A stretch of 64,000 nucleotides of DNA from Rhodocaloribacter sp964552015 (GTDB taxonomy: Bacteria; Bacteroidota; Rhodothermia; Rhodothermales; ISCAR-4553). Below, one piece after another: positions 9,294 to 17,218 of the stretch; position 1 is the first letter of the stretch, and every line of letters begins with the position of its first letter. The translations under genes and the position numbers were made by a program. The notes beneath the pieces are model-generated. The model saw nothing but the letters and a program-made list of their open reading frames with translations, did no database searches and was not told the origin of the DNA. The DNA is taken from assembly GCA_964552015.1 (NCBI GenBank), contig CAZKFR010000005.1, forward strand, positions 27,316-91,315, read 5' to 3'.

Positions 9294-9995
9294 TCATCGT
9301 GCCGTCGTGCCGGCGAAATGACGGCGGCTGAGATGGTGCGCCCGGCGGGTGGGTTCGGGCAGGCGGAAACGCGGCGCCGAGGCCAGCGTCAGGGCCACCG
9401 CCTCGGGCAGGGTGATCCGGTGGCCGATGCTCACATAGACCGGCCGCACGCCGGTGCGCGTCCGCACGACGGCCCCGATGACCTCCTCTCCGTCTCGCAG
9501 CCAGGCCACGGCGCCCTTCTCGGGCCCGGGTTCATCGTGCGTGCCGCACAGCCGGGTCTTGGCCACCCCGAAGGTCGGGTGGTCGAGCAGCACACCCAGA
9601 TGGGCGGCCAGCCCCATGCGGCGCGGGTGCGCGATGCCCTGGCTGTCGGTCACGAAGACGTCCGGCCAGACGCGGAGCCCTTCGAGGGCGGGCAGGATAG
9701 CCGGAATCTCGCGGAAGCTGAGCAGCCCCGCGACGTAGGGGAAGGCCACCGGCCCGCGCCAGACCGCCTCGTCGCAGACCTCCAGGGCCGGATACGTGAG
9801 CACTACGACGGCAGCCTGGACCTCCCGGCCCCGCACGCTCACGTCGATGCCGGCCAGCGTCTCCGGCGGGCGCACGAGCGGTTCGATCCGCACCCGGCCG
9901 GCCAGGCCGCGCTGGATCGCCACCGCTTCGGCCGGCGACACCTCCCAGGGGTGCGGTGCGTGCAGTTTGACAGGCATGGGGAACACCGGGGCCAT
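9294..9995 (-). CDS. nfi: Endonuclease V (deoxyinosine 3' endonuclease)
   Basis: About 233 residues. Conserved motifs in order are LAGIDVSV with the first metal-binding Asp, FPYVAGLLSFREIP with the catalytic Glu and the YxxGxLxxRE signature, VFVTDSQGIAHPRRMGLAAHLG, and GVAKTRLCG. The usual DGxG third motif reads DSQG here; the Asp is retained. Endonuclease V nicks DNA (and RNA) one base 3' of inosine in a repair role. The first possible start in the frame is a GTG at 9998; ATG at 9995 or 9977 are better starts, the latter placing KLHAPHPW at the N-terminus as in many homologues. No Shine-Dalgarno sequence settles the choice. Confidence 0.92.
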   Translation of the reverse strand: MAPVFPMPVKLHAPHPWEVSPAEAVAIQRGLAGRVRIEPLVRPPETLAGIDVSVRGREVQAAVVVLTYPALEVCDEAVWRGPVAFPYVAGLLSFREIPAILPALEGLRVWPDVFVTDSQGIAHPRRMGLAAHLGVLLDHPTFGVAKTRLCGTHDEPGPEKGAVAWLRDGEEVIGAVVRTRTGVRPVYVSIGHRITLPEAVALTLASAPRFRLPEPTRRAHHLSRRHFAGTTAR

Positions 9996-10049
9996 CACGA
10001 GACGTCAGAACGCCCGCAAGATACGATCTCCGCTGCTCATCTCCGACCC

Positions 10050-10727
10050 ATGTCCGTCCTCCCTCGCCTCACGGTCCTTGTCCTGGTAGCCTTCCTGGCT
10101 GCCCCGTCCGCCGATGCCCGTCAGGTCCAGCAGCCCGCAGCACACCCTCCCCGCTCACCCGGGCAGGCGTTCGCCCTGAGCCTCGTGCTCCCGGGCCTGG
10201 GCCACCGCTATGCCCAGCACGGGCGCTGGGGACGCGGCACCTTCTATGCCCTGGCCGATGCCGGCCTGTGGCTGGGCCTCCTCGGGACGGAATGGCGGCG
10301 GCAGGCCCTGGTTCAGAGCTTCGAAACCCTCGCCGCCACCCGGGCCGGCGCCCGGGTCGAGGACAAAGACCGCACGTTCTTCCTCAACCTGGCTGCGTAC
10401 CATTCCTCGGACGAATACGTGGCCGTCCAGCTGCGCAACCGTGCCTGGGACCGGATCGACTACGTGGCCGACCCGGCGTTCCAGTGGGCCTGGGCCTCCG
10501 AGGAAGATTTCCTGACGTTTCGCCGGCTCCGCAGGGATGCCGAAACCCTCCGCAACCGCCGCTTTGTCCTCGCCGCCGCCCTCGTCGCCAACCGCCTCCT
10601 CGCCGGGTTGACGGCCCTCCGCGCCGCCCGCCATGCCAACCGGAACGTCCCTCCGCTCCAGCTTTCCCTGGCCGCCCCGCCCCCCGGCACCGACCTCCCC
10701 CGCCTCCAGGTTGCCGTCACGTTCTGA
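10050..10727 (+). CDS. DUF5683-like membrane protein with signal peptide
   Basis: 225 residues. The signal peptide ends at ADARQ. PGQAFALSLVLPGLGHRYAQHGRWGRGTFYALAD follows, the PGLGQ-Y-G-WG-type stretch typical of DUF5683-family proteins of Bacteroidota. A second hydrophobic segment (about residues 65-80) and a third near FVLAAALVANRLLAGLTAL suggest two to three membrane spans. The C-terminal 35 residues are Pro-rich and end in VAVTF. Function is unknown; the family is often found near cell-envelope genes. The start is the ATG preceding MSVLPRLTV; upstream in-frame sequence overlaps endonuclease V antisense. Confidence 0.65.
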   Translation: MSVLPRLTVLVLVAFLAAPSADARQVQQPAAHPPRSPGQAFALSLVLPGLGHRYAQHGRWGRGTFYALADAGLWLGLLGTEWRRQALVQSFETLAATRAGARVEDKDRTFFLNLAAYHSSDEYVAVQLRNRAWDRIDYVADPAFQWAWASEEDFLTFRRLRRDAETLRNRRFVLAAALVANRLLAGLTALRAARHANRNVPPLQLSLAAPPPGTDLPRLQVAVTF

Positions 10728-10735
10728 GGCCCGCG

Positions 10736-11116
10736 TCAGAACTTCCAGAACGCGTCCCGGAAATGTTCGATGCGGGGCGTTGCGCCGTCGATCAGGATGC
10801 TGACCACGTCGAAGCGACAGGGCATCCCGTCCATCCGGTTCTCGTGCAGATAGGCCTCGGCGGCCTTGATCACGTTGCGTTTCTTCTCCTCGGTGACCGC
10901 CTCCTCAGGATGGCCGTAGCCGAGTCCGGACCGGGTCTTCACCTCCACGAAAACGAGTTCACCGCCCTCTTCGTACCGCGCCGCCGGCTCAAAACAGACC
11001 AGATCCACCTCGGCCCGTTCGAACCGGTAATTCCGTTCCAGGATGCGAAACCCTTGTTGCTCCAGGAAGGCCGCGGCCAGCTCCTCCCCGTGGGTACCCA
11101 GATCGCGTGTCGTCAT
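10736..11116 (-). CDS. YraN/UPF0102 family endonuclease-fold protein
   Basis: 126 residues with the compact restriction-endonuclease-like fold of UPF0102. Visible are the G-x-x-GEELAAAFLEQQGFRILERNYR opening, EVDLVCFE with the metal-binding Asp, ELVFVEVKTRSG as the E-x-K motif, and an HPEEAVTEEKKRNVIKAAEAYL helix. The PD-(D/E)XK pattern predicts metal-dependent nuclease chemistry, but the cellular role of the family is not settled. It converges with the DUF5683-like gene (8-base gap) and diverges from the T9SS-exported protein gene. Confidence 0.88.
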   Translation of the reverse strand: MTTRDLGTHGEELAAAFLEQQGFRILERNYRFERAEVDLVCFEPAARYEEGGELVFVEVKTRSGLGYGHPEEAVTEEKKRNVIKAAEAYLHENRMDGMPCRFDVVSILIDGATPRIEHFRDAFWKF

Positions 11117-11153
11117 CGCTCCGTGCGTGTCCAGAACAAGATCCTTTACGGGC

Positions 11154-11184
11154 TTGTAAGTTACGCCGAATTATCGCATCTTGG
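11154..11184 (+). promoter_or_regulatory. Weak candidate promoter for the choice-of-anchor B protein
   Basis: TTGT, 19 bases, then CATCTTGG, sitting in a locally AT-richer patch of the 223-base divergent gap. The spacing fits the Bacteroidota promoter, but the second box has C instead of T at its first position. Confidence 0.3.
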
Positions 11185-11339
11185 TACGAATTTTCTGCGG
11201 TACGGGGCGAACCCTGGTTTCTGGTGACGGAAGCGCATTTCCCTGGCGTCTGCGTTCGCTGCCTGCCCGCTACCGGCGTTAGTCAGTTCGTTTGGCCGGT
11301 GCCTCAACCGATCGTTTCTCTCTTCACCGGTCTTCAGCC

Positions 11340-13313
11340 ATGCGAAGCATATTCTCTCGGGCGCTGCTGGCAGCGTGCCTGCTCCTCTCCGTACCCGCCA
11401 ACACCCACGCCCAGGATGCCGGGAAAGCCCGCCAGGATGCCGAACGTTCGGCCCGAACCGCCGAGACCCCACGCTCGCTGACGGGCGCACGTACGCCGTG
11501 TGTGGGCGGCAGCGCCGGCGGCTTCGCCTGCCAGAACGTCGACCTGGTGGCCCGCCTCGTCTCGGCCGACCTGGGCGGCGGCAGCGGCGTCGACCTGAAC
11601 GACATCTGGGGCTGGACCGACCCCGTCACGGGCGTCGAATACGCACTCGTCGGGCTGGAGAACGGTACGGCGTTCGTCGACCTCTCCGACCCGGAAAACC
11701 CGGTCTTCGTGGGGCACCTGCCCACGCACTCCTTCTCCTCGCTCTGGCGGGACATCAAGGTGTACCAGGACCATGCCTTCATCGTCAGCGAAGCCAGCGG
11801 CCACGGGATGCAGGTCTTCGACCTGACCCAGCTTCGCAGCGTGACCACACCGCCGGTAACGTTTTCCGAGACGGCGCACTTCGGCGGCGTCGGGAACACG
11901 CACAACATCGTCATCAACGAGGAGACGGGGTTCGCCTACCTGGTCGGCTCCACCTTCGGCGGGCAGAACCTCTGCGGCGGCGGCCTCTACATGGTCGACA
12001 TCCGAATCCCCGCCCAGCCCGCCTTTGCCGGCTGCTTCGGCGGCGACGGGTACACGCACGACGCGCAGTGCGTCGTCTACCACGGGCCGGACACCGAGCA
12101 CGTGGGTAAAGAGATCTGCTTCGCCTCGAACGAGGACACGATCACCATCGTGGACGTGACCGACAAGAGCCGGCCCGTCATGATCTCCCGTACCGGCTAT
12201 GCGCAATCCAGCTACACGCATCAGGGCTGGCTCACCGAAGACCACACCCATTTCCTGCTGGATGATGAACTGGACGAGTCCTCCTTCGGCCTCAACACCA
12301 CGACCCGTATCTGGGACGTCTCGGACCTGGACGACCCCGTCCTGCGCACCGTCTACACGCACAGCGTCGGCTCGATCGATCACAACCAGTACGTCGTCGG
12401 CCACCACGCCTACCAGTCGAACTATACGAGCGGCCTGCGCATCCTGAACATCGAGAACCTCGACAGCCCGTTCGAAGAAGCTTACTTCGACACGTACAGC
12501 GCCAGCAACAGCAAGTCGTTCGTGGGCACGTGGAGCAATTACCCGTTCTTCGCAAGCGGGCTGGTCATCGTGAGCGACATCACGGGCGGGCTGTTCATCC
12601 TCGAGCCGACGCTCGACGGGACGCCGCCTCCGGACGAACTGGTCATCACCCTCACCCCCGAGCAGAACGACATCATCATCGGCGCCGGCGGGGGCTCGTT
12701 CACCTATGACCTGAGCGTGACGAACAACGGCGCTACGAGCCGGCTCGTGGATGTGTGGATCACCATCTCCGGCAACGGCGTCAACCGTACCCTGGGGCCC
12801 GTGAGCCGGACCCTGAATGCGGGGCAGACCCTGGCCCGGACGCTCCAGCAGAACATCCCCGCAGGCGCCCCGGCCGGCATGTACACCGTCACCGGCAGCG
12901 CCGGCACGTTCCCGGTGGCCGACGCCACGGACAGCTTCACGTTCGAGAAGACGGCCGCCAAGGGCGGAGGCCTTACCGTGGCGGACTGGAGCGGCACCCT
13001 CACGCTGGCGGAAGCGGACACGCCGGAAGCCCCTGCCCAGATCGCGCTGTTGTCCAACTACCCCAACCCGTTCAACCCGCAGACGACCATCACGTACGTG
13101 CTCAACGAAGCGTCGTCCGTGACCCTGGCCGTCTACGACGAACTCGGGCGCCGGGTGCGCACGCTGGTTCAGGGCCAGCAGGCAGCCGGCACGTACCGGG
13201 TCACCTGGGACGCCACGCGGGCGACGGGAGGACGGGTGCCCTCCGGGCTGTACTTCGTGCGTCTGGAAGCCGGCGGGCAGACCGTCACCCGCAGCATGAT
13301 GCTGCTCAAGTGA
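11340..13313 (+). CDS. Secreted choice-of-anchor B family protein with T9SS type A sorting domain
   Basis: 657 residues. The signal peptide ends THAQD. Residues 50-430 carry repeated beta-propeller-like units of the choice-of-anchor B kind: DIWGWTDP, ALVGLENGTAFVDLSDPENPVFVGHLP, DIKVYQDHAFIVSEASGHGMQVFDL, NTHNIVINEETGFAYLVGS, and GGLFILEP. A CARDB-like beta domain occupies about 440-560. The last 90 residues (LLSNYPNPFNPQTTITY...GRRVRTLVQG...SGLYFVRLEAGGQTVTRSMMLLK) form a type A C-terminal sorting domain that directs export through the T9SS. Final location is the cell surface or medium. Ligand or enzymatic activity is not evident. Its 3' end overlaps the convergent response regulator by eight bases. 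Confidence 0.88.
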   Translation: MRSIFSRALLAACLLLSVPANTHAQDAGKARQDAERSARTAETPRSLTGARTPCVGGSAGGFACQNVDLVARLVSADLGGGSGVDLNDIWGWTDPVTGVEYALVGLENGTAFVDLSDPENPVFVGHLPTHSFSSLWRDIKVYQDHAFIVSEASGHGMQVFDLTQLRSVTTPPVTFSETAHFGGVGNTHNIVINEETGFAYLVGSTFGGQNLCGGGLYMVDIRIPAQPAFAGCFGGDGYTHDAQCVVYHGPDTEHVGKEICFASNEDTITIVDVTDKSRPVMISRTGYAQSSYTHQGWLTEDHTHFLLDDELDESSFGLNTTTRIWDVSDLDDPVLRTVYTHSVGSIDHNQYVVGHHAYQSNYTSGLRILNIENLDSPFEEAYFDTYSASNSKSFVGTWSNYPFFASGLVIVSDITGGLFILEPTLDGTPPPDELVITLTPEQNDIIIGAGGGSFTYDLSVTNNGATSRLVDVWITISGNGVNRTLGPVSRTLNAGQTLARTLQQNIPAGAPAGMYTVTGSAGTFPVADATDSFTFEKTAAKGGGLTVADWSGTLTLAEADTPEAPAQIALLSNYPNPFNPQTTITYVLNEASSVTLAVYDELGRRVRTLVQGQQAAGTYRVTWDATRATGGRVPSGLYFVRLEAGGQTVTRSMMLLK

Positions 13314-13752
13314 GCCGGCCGCTCCGGCCCAGGCGCCGCTCGATGGTGTGCCAGCGATCGCCGATCTCCTGGTCGCCCACGTCGAGGGCATAGGCCACGG
13401 CGTCGAGGAAGCGCTGCTCCTTGCCGGCGAATGTCTGCTTGGCAAAGAACCACTCCGCGTTCCCGTCCTTGAGCAGCGCCTTGACCTCCTCGTCCGAGAG
13501 GTAGCCACTGAGGCATACGACCGGCAGGCCGGCCTCGGCCATGAGTGCGAGCCCCTGCCGGTCATAAGCGTCGCCGGGGATCAGGCTCACGTCGACGACG
13601 GCCGCCCGGACGGGATGCGCCTGCACGAGGCGCAGCGCCTCCTCGTAGGTATCGGCCAGGAGCACGGCATAGCCGGCCTCCTCCAGGATCCGGCGCACCT
13701 CACGCTGCCAGGCGCGTTCATCCTCAACGAGCAGTATCGTCTCCTTTTCCAT
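13306..13752 (-). CDS. Receiver-only response regulator
   Basis: 148 residues. A single REC domain shows ETILLVEDERAW (acidic pair), AAVVDVSLIPGD (phospho-acceptor Asp), VVCLSGYLS (Thr/Ser switch) and FFAKQTFAG (conserved Lys). The last 35 residues form a helix (RFLDAVAYALDV) with no DNA-binding or enzymatic output domain, so it probably acts by protein contact or as a phosphate relay. Start chosen at MEKETILL because the upstream part of the frame overlaps the kinase gene antisense and has no domain. It follows the GAF-containing histidine kinase by 52 bases on the same strand and is its likely partner. Confidence 0.85.
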   Translation of the reverse strand: MEKETILLVEDERAWQREVRRILEEAGYAVLLADTYEEALRLVQAHPVRAAVVDVSLIPGDAYDRQGLALMAEAGLPVVCLSGYLSDEEVKALLKDGNAEWFFAKQTFAGKEQRFLDAVAYALDVGDQEIGDRWHTIERRLGRSGRLT

Positions 13753-13804
13753 ATAAGCGTCTCTGGTCTTCCGGCCCGGGCGGCCGGCTGCCGCAAGATA
13801 CACG

Positions 13805-15535
13805 TCACCCGGCGCGCAGAGCAACCGTGAAACAGGTGCCGACACCGGGCTGGCTCTCGAGCGTGATCTCCCCCCCCATCCGCTCGATCTGGTACCGCGA
13901 GGCCCAGAGCCCGATGCCGTGCGGGCCGGCGTCGCCCCGCTCCCGCGTCGAGTACAGCGGCATGAACACCTTTTCCTGATCTTCGGGAGCGATTCCGGAG
14001 CCATCGTCCCGGACGTGCAGGTCCACCATCTCGTCCTCGGGCCGGGCCGAAGCGGTCACCTCGATGCGGGAGGCCCCGGCCTGCGCCGCGTTCTGCAGCA
14101 GGTTGGCGATGATGTCCACGAGAAGCACCTCGACGGCCCGCACGCGCACCGGCGAGGCGAGGTGCGCCACCACCTGCAGCCCGGGGTTGATACTCTCGAC
14201 GTGCGCCGCCCGGATGGCCCGCTCGACGACCCGTCCCAGGTCAACCACCTCCGGGTTGCCGATGTCGCGCAGGCGCAGCTGGTTCGCCATCTCCATCAGC
14301 CCGCGTGTGTCCTCGCGGAGGTGCTCCAGCCGGGCGTAGATGCCCGCATCCTCGATGCCCAGCGCCCGGAGCTTCCCCACGATGTCGCCGATGACCATGG
14401 GGATGGTGCCCGCCACGTTGGCCATTTTGTGGGCGAACTGGGCCGCCGCCGCACTCAACGTGGCGATGGCCTCGGCGGTGGCAGCCTTGCGCTGCGCCTC
14501 GGAGAGCCGCGCCAGCTGGATGCGAGTGGCCGCCATCTCGCCAAAGATGCGGATGGTGTTCTGCTCGTCCGGTCCCGGCTGATAAGGCATGCGGAAGAAG
14601 ACGTAGAGCACCCCCACGCTCTGGCGGGCTACCTGCAGGGCCACCCCGATGAAGGAACGCAGACCGTTCGGCTCCATGATGTGCCGGCGCAGGTTCTGCA
14701 CCAGATCCCGCTCCTCCGGCCCCAGGTCCTCCAGATCCTGCACGATGATCGTGCCCCGTCGCATGAGCGTGTGTGTGAGGCCCTCCGGGCGGGGCGGCGC
14801 GATCTGGAACGTCTTCATGTCCAGCCCCGCCCCCAGAACCTGCTCGGGGTCGAGTGTGCGGGCGTGCTCGTCCCAGGGATAGAGGATGGCGGCGTCGGCA
14901 TGCAACACCCGCATGGCCCATTCCACCACCCGCAGGAGCGCCCCGCGCAGCGTGCCCGCCTCGGCGACCGAAAAGACCGCCTCCCGCAGCGCCTCCAGGT
15001 CGCGGATGTGCCGGCGGTCACTCTCGCGCAGCTCCATCAACTGGATGGCCAGCCCCGCATGGTAGGCAAAGTGGTAGGCCAGGTCGAGTTCGTGGCTCGA
15101 AAAGTCGGGGCGCTCCCGGAAATGCAGGTACAACACCCCGACCGGACGGGCACCCTCCGGGTGCAGGGGAAACACGCCGGAACTGGTGATGCCCGCCCGG
15201 CGCACGACCGGGTTGAGCCGCGACGGATCGTCTTCCCACACGTGACGGCCGGTCCGCAGCACCCGCGCCCCGGTGCCACGACGCCGGGGCAGATGCTTCC
15301 ACTCCGCCCCCAGCCCCACGCTGGCTTCCCGCTGAAAGGTCTTCGTTTGCGGATCATACCGGTGGATGCGGCAGGCGTCGGCTCCGAAAACCCGCAGGGC
15401 CGTGGCCGCGATCAACTCCAGGATGCGCACCCGGTCCGGTTCGGTCAGGATGACGGCGTTGAGCTCGCGCAACGCCCGGAGCACGCCGTCGATCGGGATC
15501 CTCGATGGGCTGCTCTCCGCCATACGGTTCGGCAT
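13805..15535 (-). CDS. Double-GAF sensor histidine kinase with atypical H-box
   Basis: About 576 residues, no membrane segment. Two GAF-like domains occupy roughly residues 20-170 and 185-345. A dimerisation helix holds FAHKMANVAGTIPM, with H-x3-N spacing but lacking the usual H-E/D-L-R-x-P pattern. The ATPase domain has LLQNAAQAGAS (N box), VRDDGSGIAPEDQEKVFMPLYSTR (G1/F box) and GIGLWASRYQIERMGGEI (G2). The kinase is thus soluble, probably sensing a small molecule or redox cue through GAF. A GTG at 15553 also opens the frame; ATG codons at 15535 and 15523 are plausible starts and none has a strong ribosome site. It lies between the GbsR-type regulator and the receiver protein, all on one strand. 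Confidence 0.85.
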   Translation of the reverse strand: MPNRMAESSPSRIPIDGVLRALRELNAVILTEPDRVRILELIAATALRVFGADACRIHRYDPQTKTFQREASVGLGAEWKHLPRRRGTGARVLRTGRHVWEDDPSRLNPVVRRAGITSSGVFPLHPEGARPVGVLYLHFRERPDFSSHELDLAYHFAYHAGLAIQLMELRESDRRHIRDLEALREAVFSVAEAGTLRGALLRVVEWAMRVLHADAAILYPWDEHARTLDPEQVLGAGLDMKTFQIAPPRPEGLTHTLMRRGTIIVQDLEDLGPEERDLVQNLRRHIMEPNGLRSFIGVALQVARQSVGVLYVFFRMPYQPGPDEQNTIRIFGEMAATRIQLARLSEAQRKAATAEAIATLSAAAAQFAHKMANVAGTIPMVIGDIVGKLRALGIEDAGIYARLEHLREDTRGLMEMANQLRLRDIGNPEVVDLGRVVERAIRAAHVESINPGLQVVAHLASPVRVRAVEVLLVDIIANLLQNAAQAGASRIEVTASARPEDEMVDLHVRDDGSGIAPEDQEKVFMPLYSTRERGDAGPHGIGLWASRYQIERMGGEITLESQPGVGTCFTVALRAG

Positions 15536-15558
15536 CACGTTCGGGGTTGGCACGACCG

Positions 15559-16170
15559 CTAGGCGTCGCCGTCGGCATCGTCGTGCAGGGTCTCTGCGAT
15601 CTCGATGAACTGCTTGATCATCGGCGCATTCTGCGCACGGATGAACGGGAGCAGGGCGCGGGAGAACCCTTCGAACACGTCCATCAACTCCATCAACCTG
15701 TCGATGCGCTCGCAGAACTGGCGTTCCTGCGGCCCCAGCGCGGCACAGTCAGCCCCCGGGGTTCCGGTGAGCAGGTCCCGGCAGGCCCGCAGTTGTTCCT
15801 GCACCGGCTGGATCTCCCGGCGCTTTCGCTCTTCGATGATGCGGGCCGTAATCTGCCAGACGTCCTTCTCGGCCGTGAAGAAATCCTTCCGGGAACCCGG
15901 GCGGTGGACCTTACGCACCAGGTTCCAGCTCATGAGGGAGCGGAGGTTCATGTTGGCATTGCCCCGGCTGATCTTCAGCCGCGCCATGATCGTGTCCGTG
16001 TCGAGCGGCTCGTCCGAGGCATAGAGCAGGGCGTGGATCTGGGCCATCGTCCGGTTGATCCCCCAGTTGGACGCCATCTCGCCCCAGAACAGGACGAACC
16101 GCTCCAGCGCTTCCTGATACCGGGGGGAAGGGACCTCCGCCGCGTCCTGCTTCGCCGGATCTCGGGTCAT
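15559..16170 (-). CDS. GbsR/MarR-type transcriptional regulator
   Basis: 203 residues from the MTRDPAKQ start. RFVLFWGEMASNWGINRTMAQIHALLYAS, DTIMARLKISRGNANMNLRSLMSWNLVRKVHRPGSRKDFFTA is the winged-helix signature of the GbsR branch of MarR regulators, followed by a helical C-terminal half for dimerisation. Such proteins repress genes for osmolytes or membrane functions; the ligand is not known here. A longer form could start at 16233, but that would place the start next to the AT-rich palindrome upstream, so 16170 is preferred. It diverges from the SAM hydroxide adenosyltransferase and probably heads an operon with the kinase and response regulator. Confidence 0.85.
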   Translation of the reverse strand: MTRDPAKQDAAEVPSPRYQEALERFVLFWGEMASNWGINRTMAQIHALLYASDEPLDTDTIMARLKISRGNANMNLRSLMSWNLVRKVHRPGSRKDFFTAEKDVWQITARIIEERKRREIQPVQEQLRACRDLLTGTPGADCAALGPQERQFCERIDRLMELMDVFEGFSRALLPFIRAQNAPMIKQFIEIAETLHDDADGDA

Positions 16171-16237
16171 GAACGTCGGTCGTTTGGCTCTGTCGTGCGC
16201 CTCTATGACCGACGGCGTACGCCCCTGTTCCATTGCT

Positions 16238-16255
16238 TTTCAATATTTTTTGAAA
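16238..16255. promoter_or_regulatory. Candidate GbsR-type operator
   Basis: TTTCAA, six T/A bases, TTGAAA: a perfect 6-bp inverted repeat in an AT-rich island of an otherwise GC-rich divergent region, between the regulator and the SAM hydroxide adenosyltransferase. Position and symmetry suggest autoregulation and control of the neighbour. Inferred from sequence only. Confidence 0.5.
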
Positions 16256-16377
16256 CCCGAAGCCGCTGCCCGAAGGCCTTTTCCGCGCTCGAATCGACGA
16301 ACGGATGCGATGGCACGGCGAACCCGGCCCGGCCTCCCCGGCGTATCAGGCCCGCCCCGCACCAAGCCCCGATCCAC

Positions 16378-17178
16378 ATGCCAGCGACCCCGCCCCGCCT
16401 GCTCACCCTGACGACCGACTTCGGCACCCGCGATGCGTACGTGGCGGCCATGAAAGGGACGATCCTGTCGATCACCCCCACGGTTACGCTCGTCGACATC
16501 ACGCACGAGATTGCCCCGCAGGACATCATGGAGGCGGCCTTCGTCCTCCGGGACGCCGTGCCCTACTTCCCGGACGGAACGGTGCACCTGGTCGTGGTCG
16601 ACCCCGGCGTGGGGACCGACCGGCGGCCGGTGGCGCTGCGCAAGGGCGGGCACCGGTTCGTCGGCGCGGACAACGGCCTCTTTCCCCTCCTGCTCGACGA
16701 GGGGCCGGACGAGGCCGTCGTGCTCGACCGCCCGGCCTTCTGGCGCACGTCCGCACCGAGCAACACGTTTCACGGGCGGGACATCTTCGCCCCGGTGGCG
16801 GCCCACCTGGCGGCGGGCCACGCCCTCCACGAGGTCGGCACCCCCACGGATACCCTGACGCCGCTGCACTGGGCCCTCCCCCTCATCGACGACCAGGGGG
16901 TGCAGGGCTGGGTCGTGCACATCGACCGCTTCGGCAATTGCATCACCAACATCCCGCGGGACGCCCTGGAGCAGGCCCGGGCGGGCCGGGCGGTCAAGTG
17001 CTTTGCCGGCACCACCATCCTGCAGGGAATCCACCGCACGTACGGCGACGTGGCCGACGGAGAACCGCTGGCCCTCTTCGGCAGCCACGACTTTCTCGAA
17101 ATTGCCGTTCGCGGAGGGAACGCGGCCGAACTGCTGGGCATTCGAAAGGGCGCACCGGTTCACCTCGTCTTTGCGTGA
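16378..17178 (+). CDS. SAM hydroxide adenosyltransferase (DUF62 family)
   Basis: 266 residues. LTLTTDFGTRDAYVAAMKGTI, VVVDPGVGTDRRPVAL, FVGADNGLFPLLL, NTFHGRDIFAPVAAHLA and HIDRFGNCITNI are the conserved blocks of the DUF62/duf-62 enzymes, including the Asp-Arg-His set that activates water. The reaction hydrolyses S-adenosylmethionine to adenosine and methionine; halogenases of the same fold (SalL, fluorinase) differ in the halide pocket, and nothing here points to halogenation. Length is typical. The sigma-like membrane protein follows 40 bases later, so the two may be co-transcribed. Confidence 0.9.
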   Translation: MPATPPRLLTLTTDFGTRDAYVAAMKGTILSITPTVTLVDITHEIAPQDIMEAAFVLRDAVPYFPDGTVHLVVVDPGVGTDRRPVALRKGGHRFVGADNGLFPLLLDEGPDEAVVLDRPAFWRTSAPSNTFHGRDIFAPVAAHLAAGHALHEVGTPTDTLTPLHWALPLIDDQGVQGWVVHIDRFGNCITNIPRDALEQARAGRAVKCFAGTTILQGIHRTYGDVADGEPLALFGSHDFLEIAVRGGNAAELLGIRKGAPVHLVFA

Positions 17179-17218
17179 ACCCCGGACGGTTTCCAGCCAC
17201 CACGCCCCGCCTTCGTAC

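Noticed and set aside
11334..13565. 743-codon minus-strand frame opposite the choice-of-anchor B protein
   Set aside because: No recognisable motif, Arg/Val/Gly-biased composition and complete overlap with a well-supported secreted protein gene.
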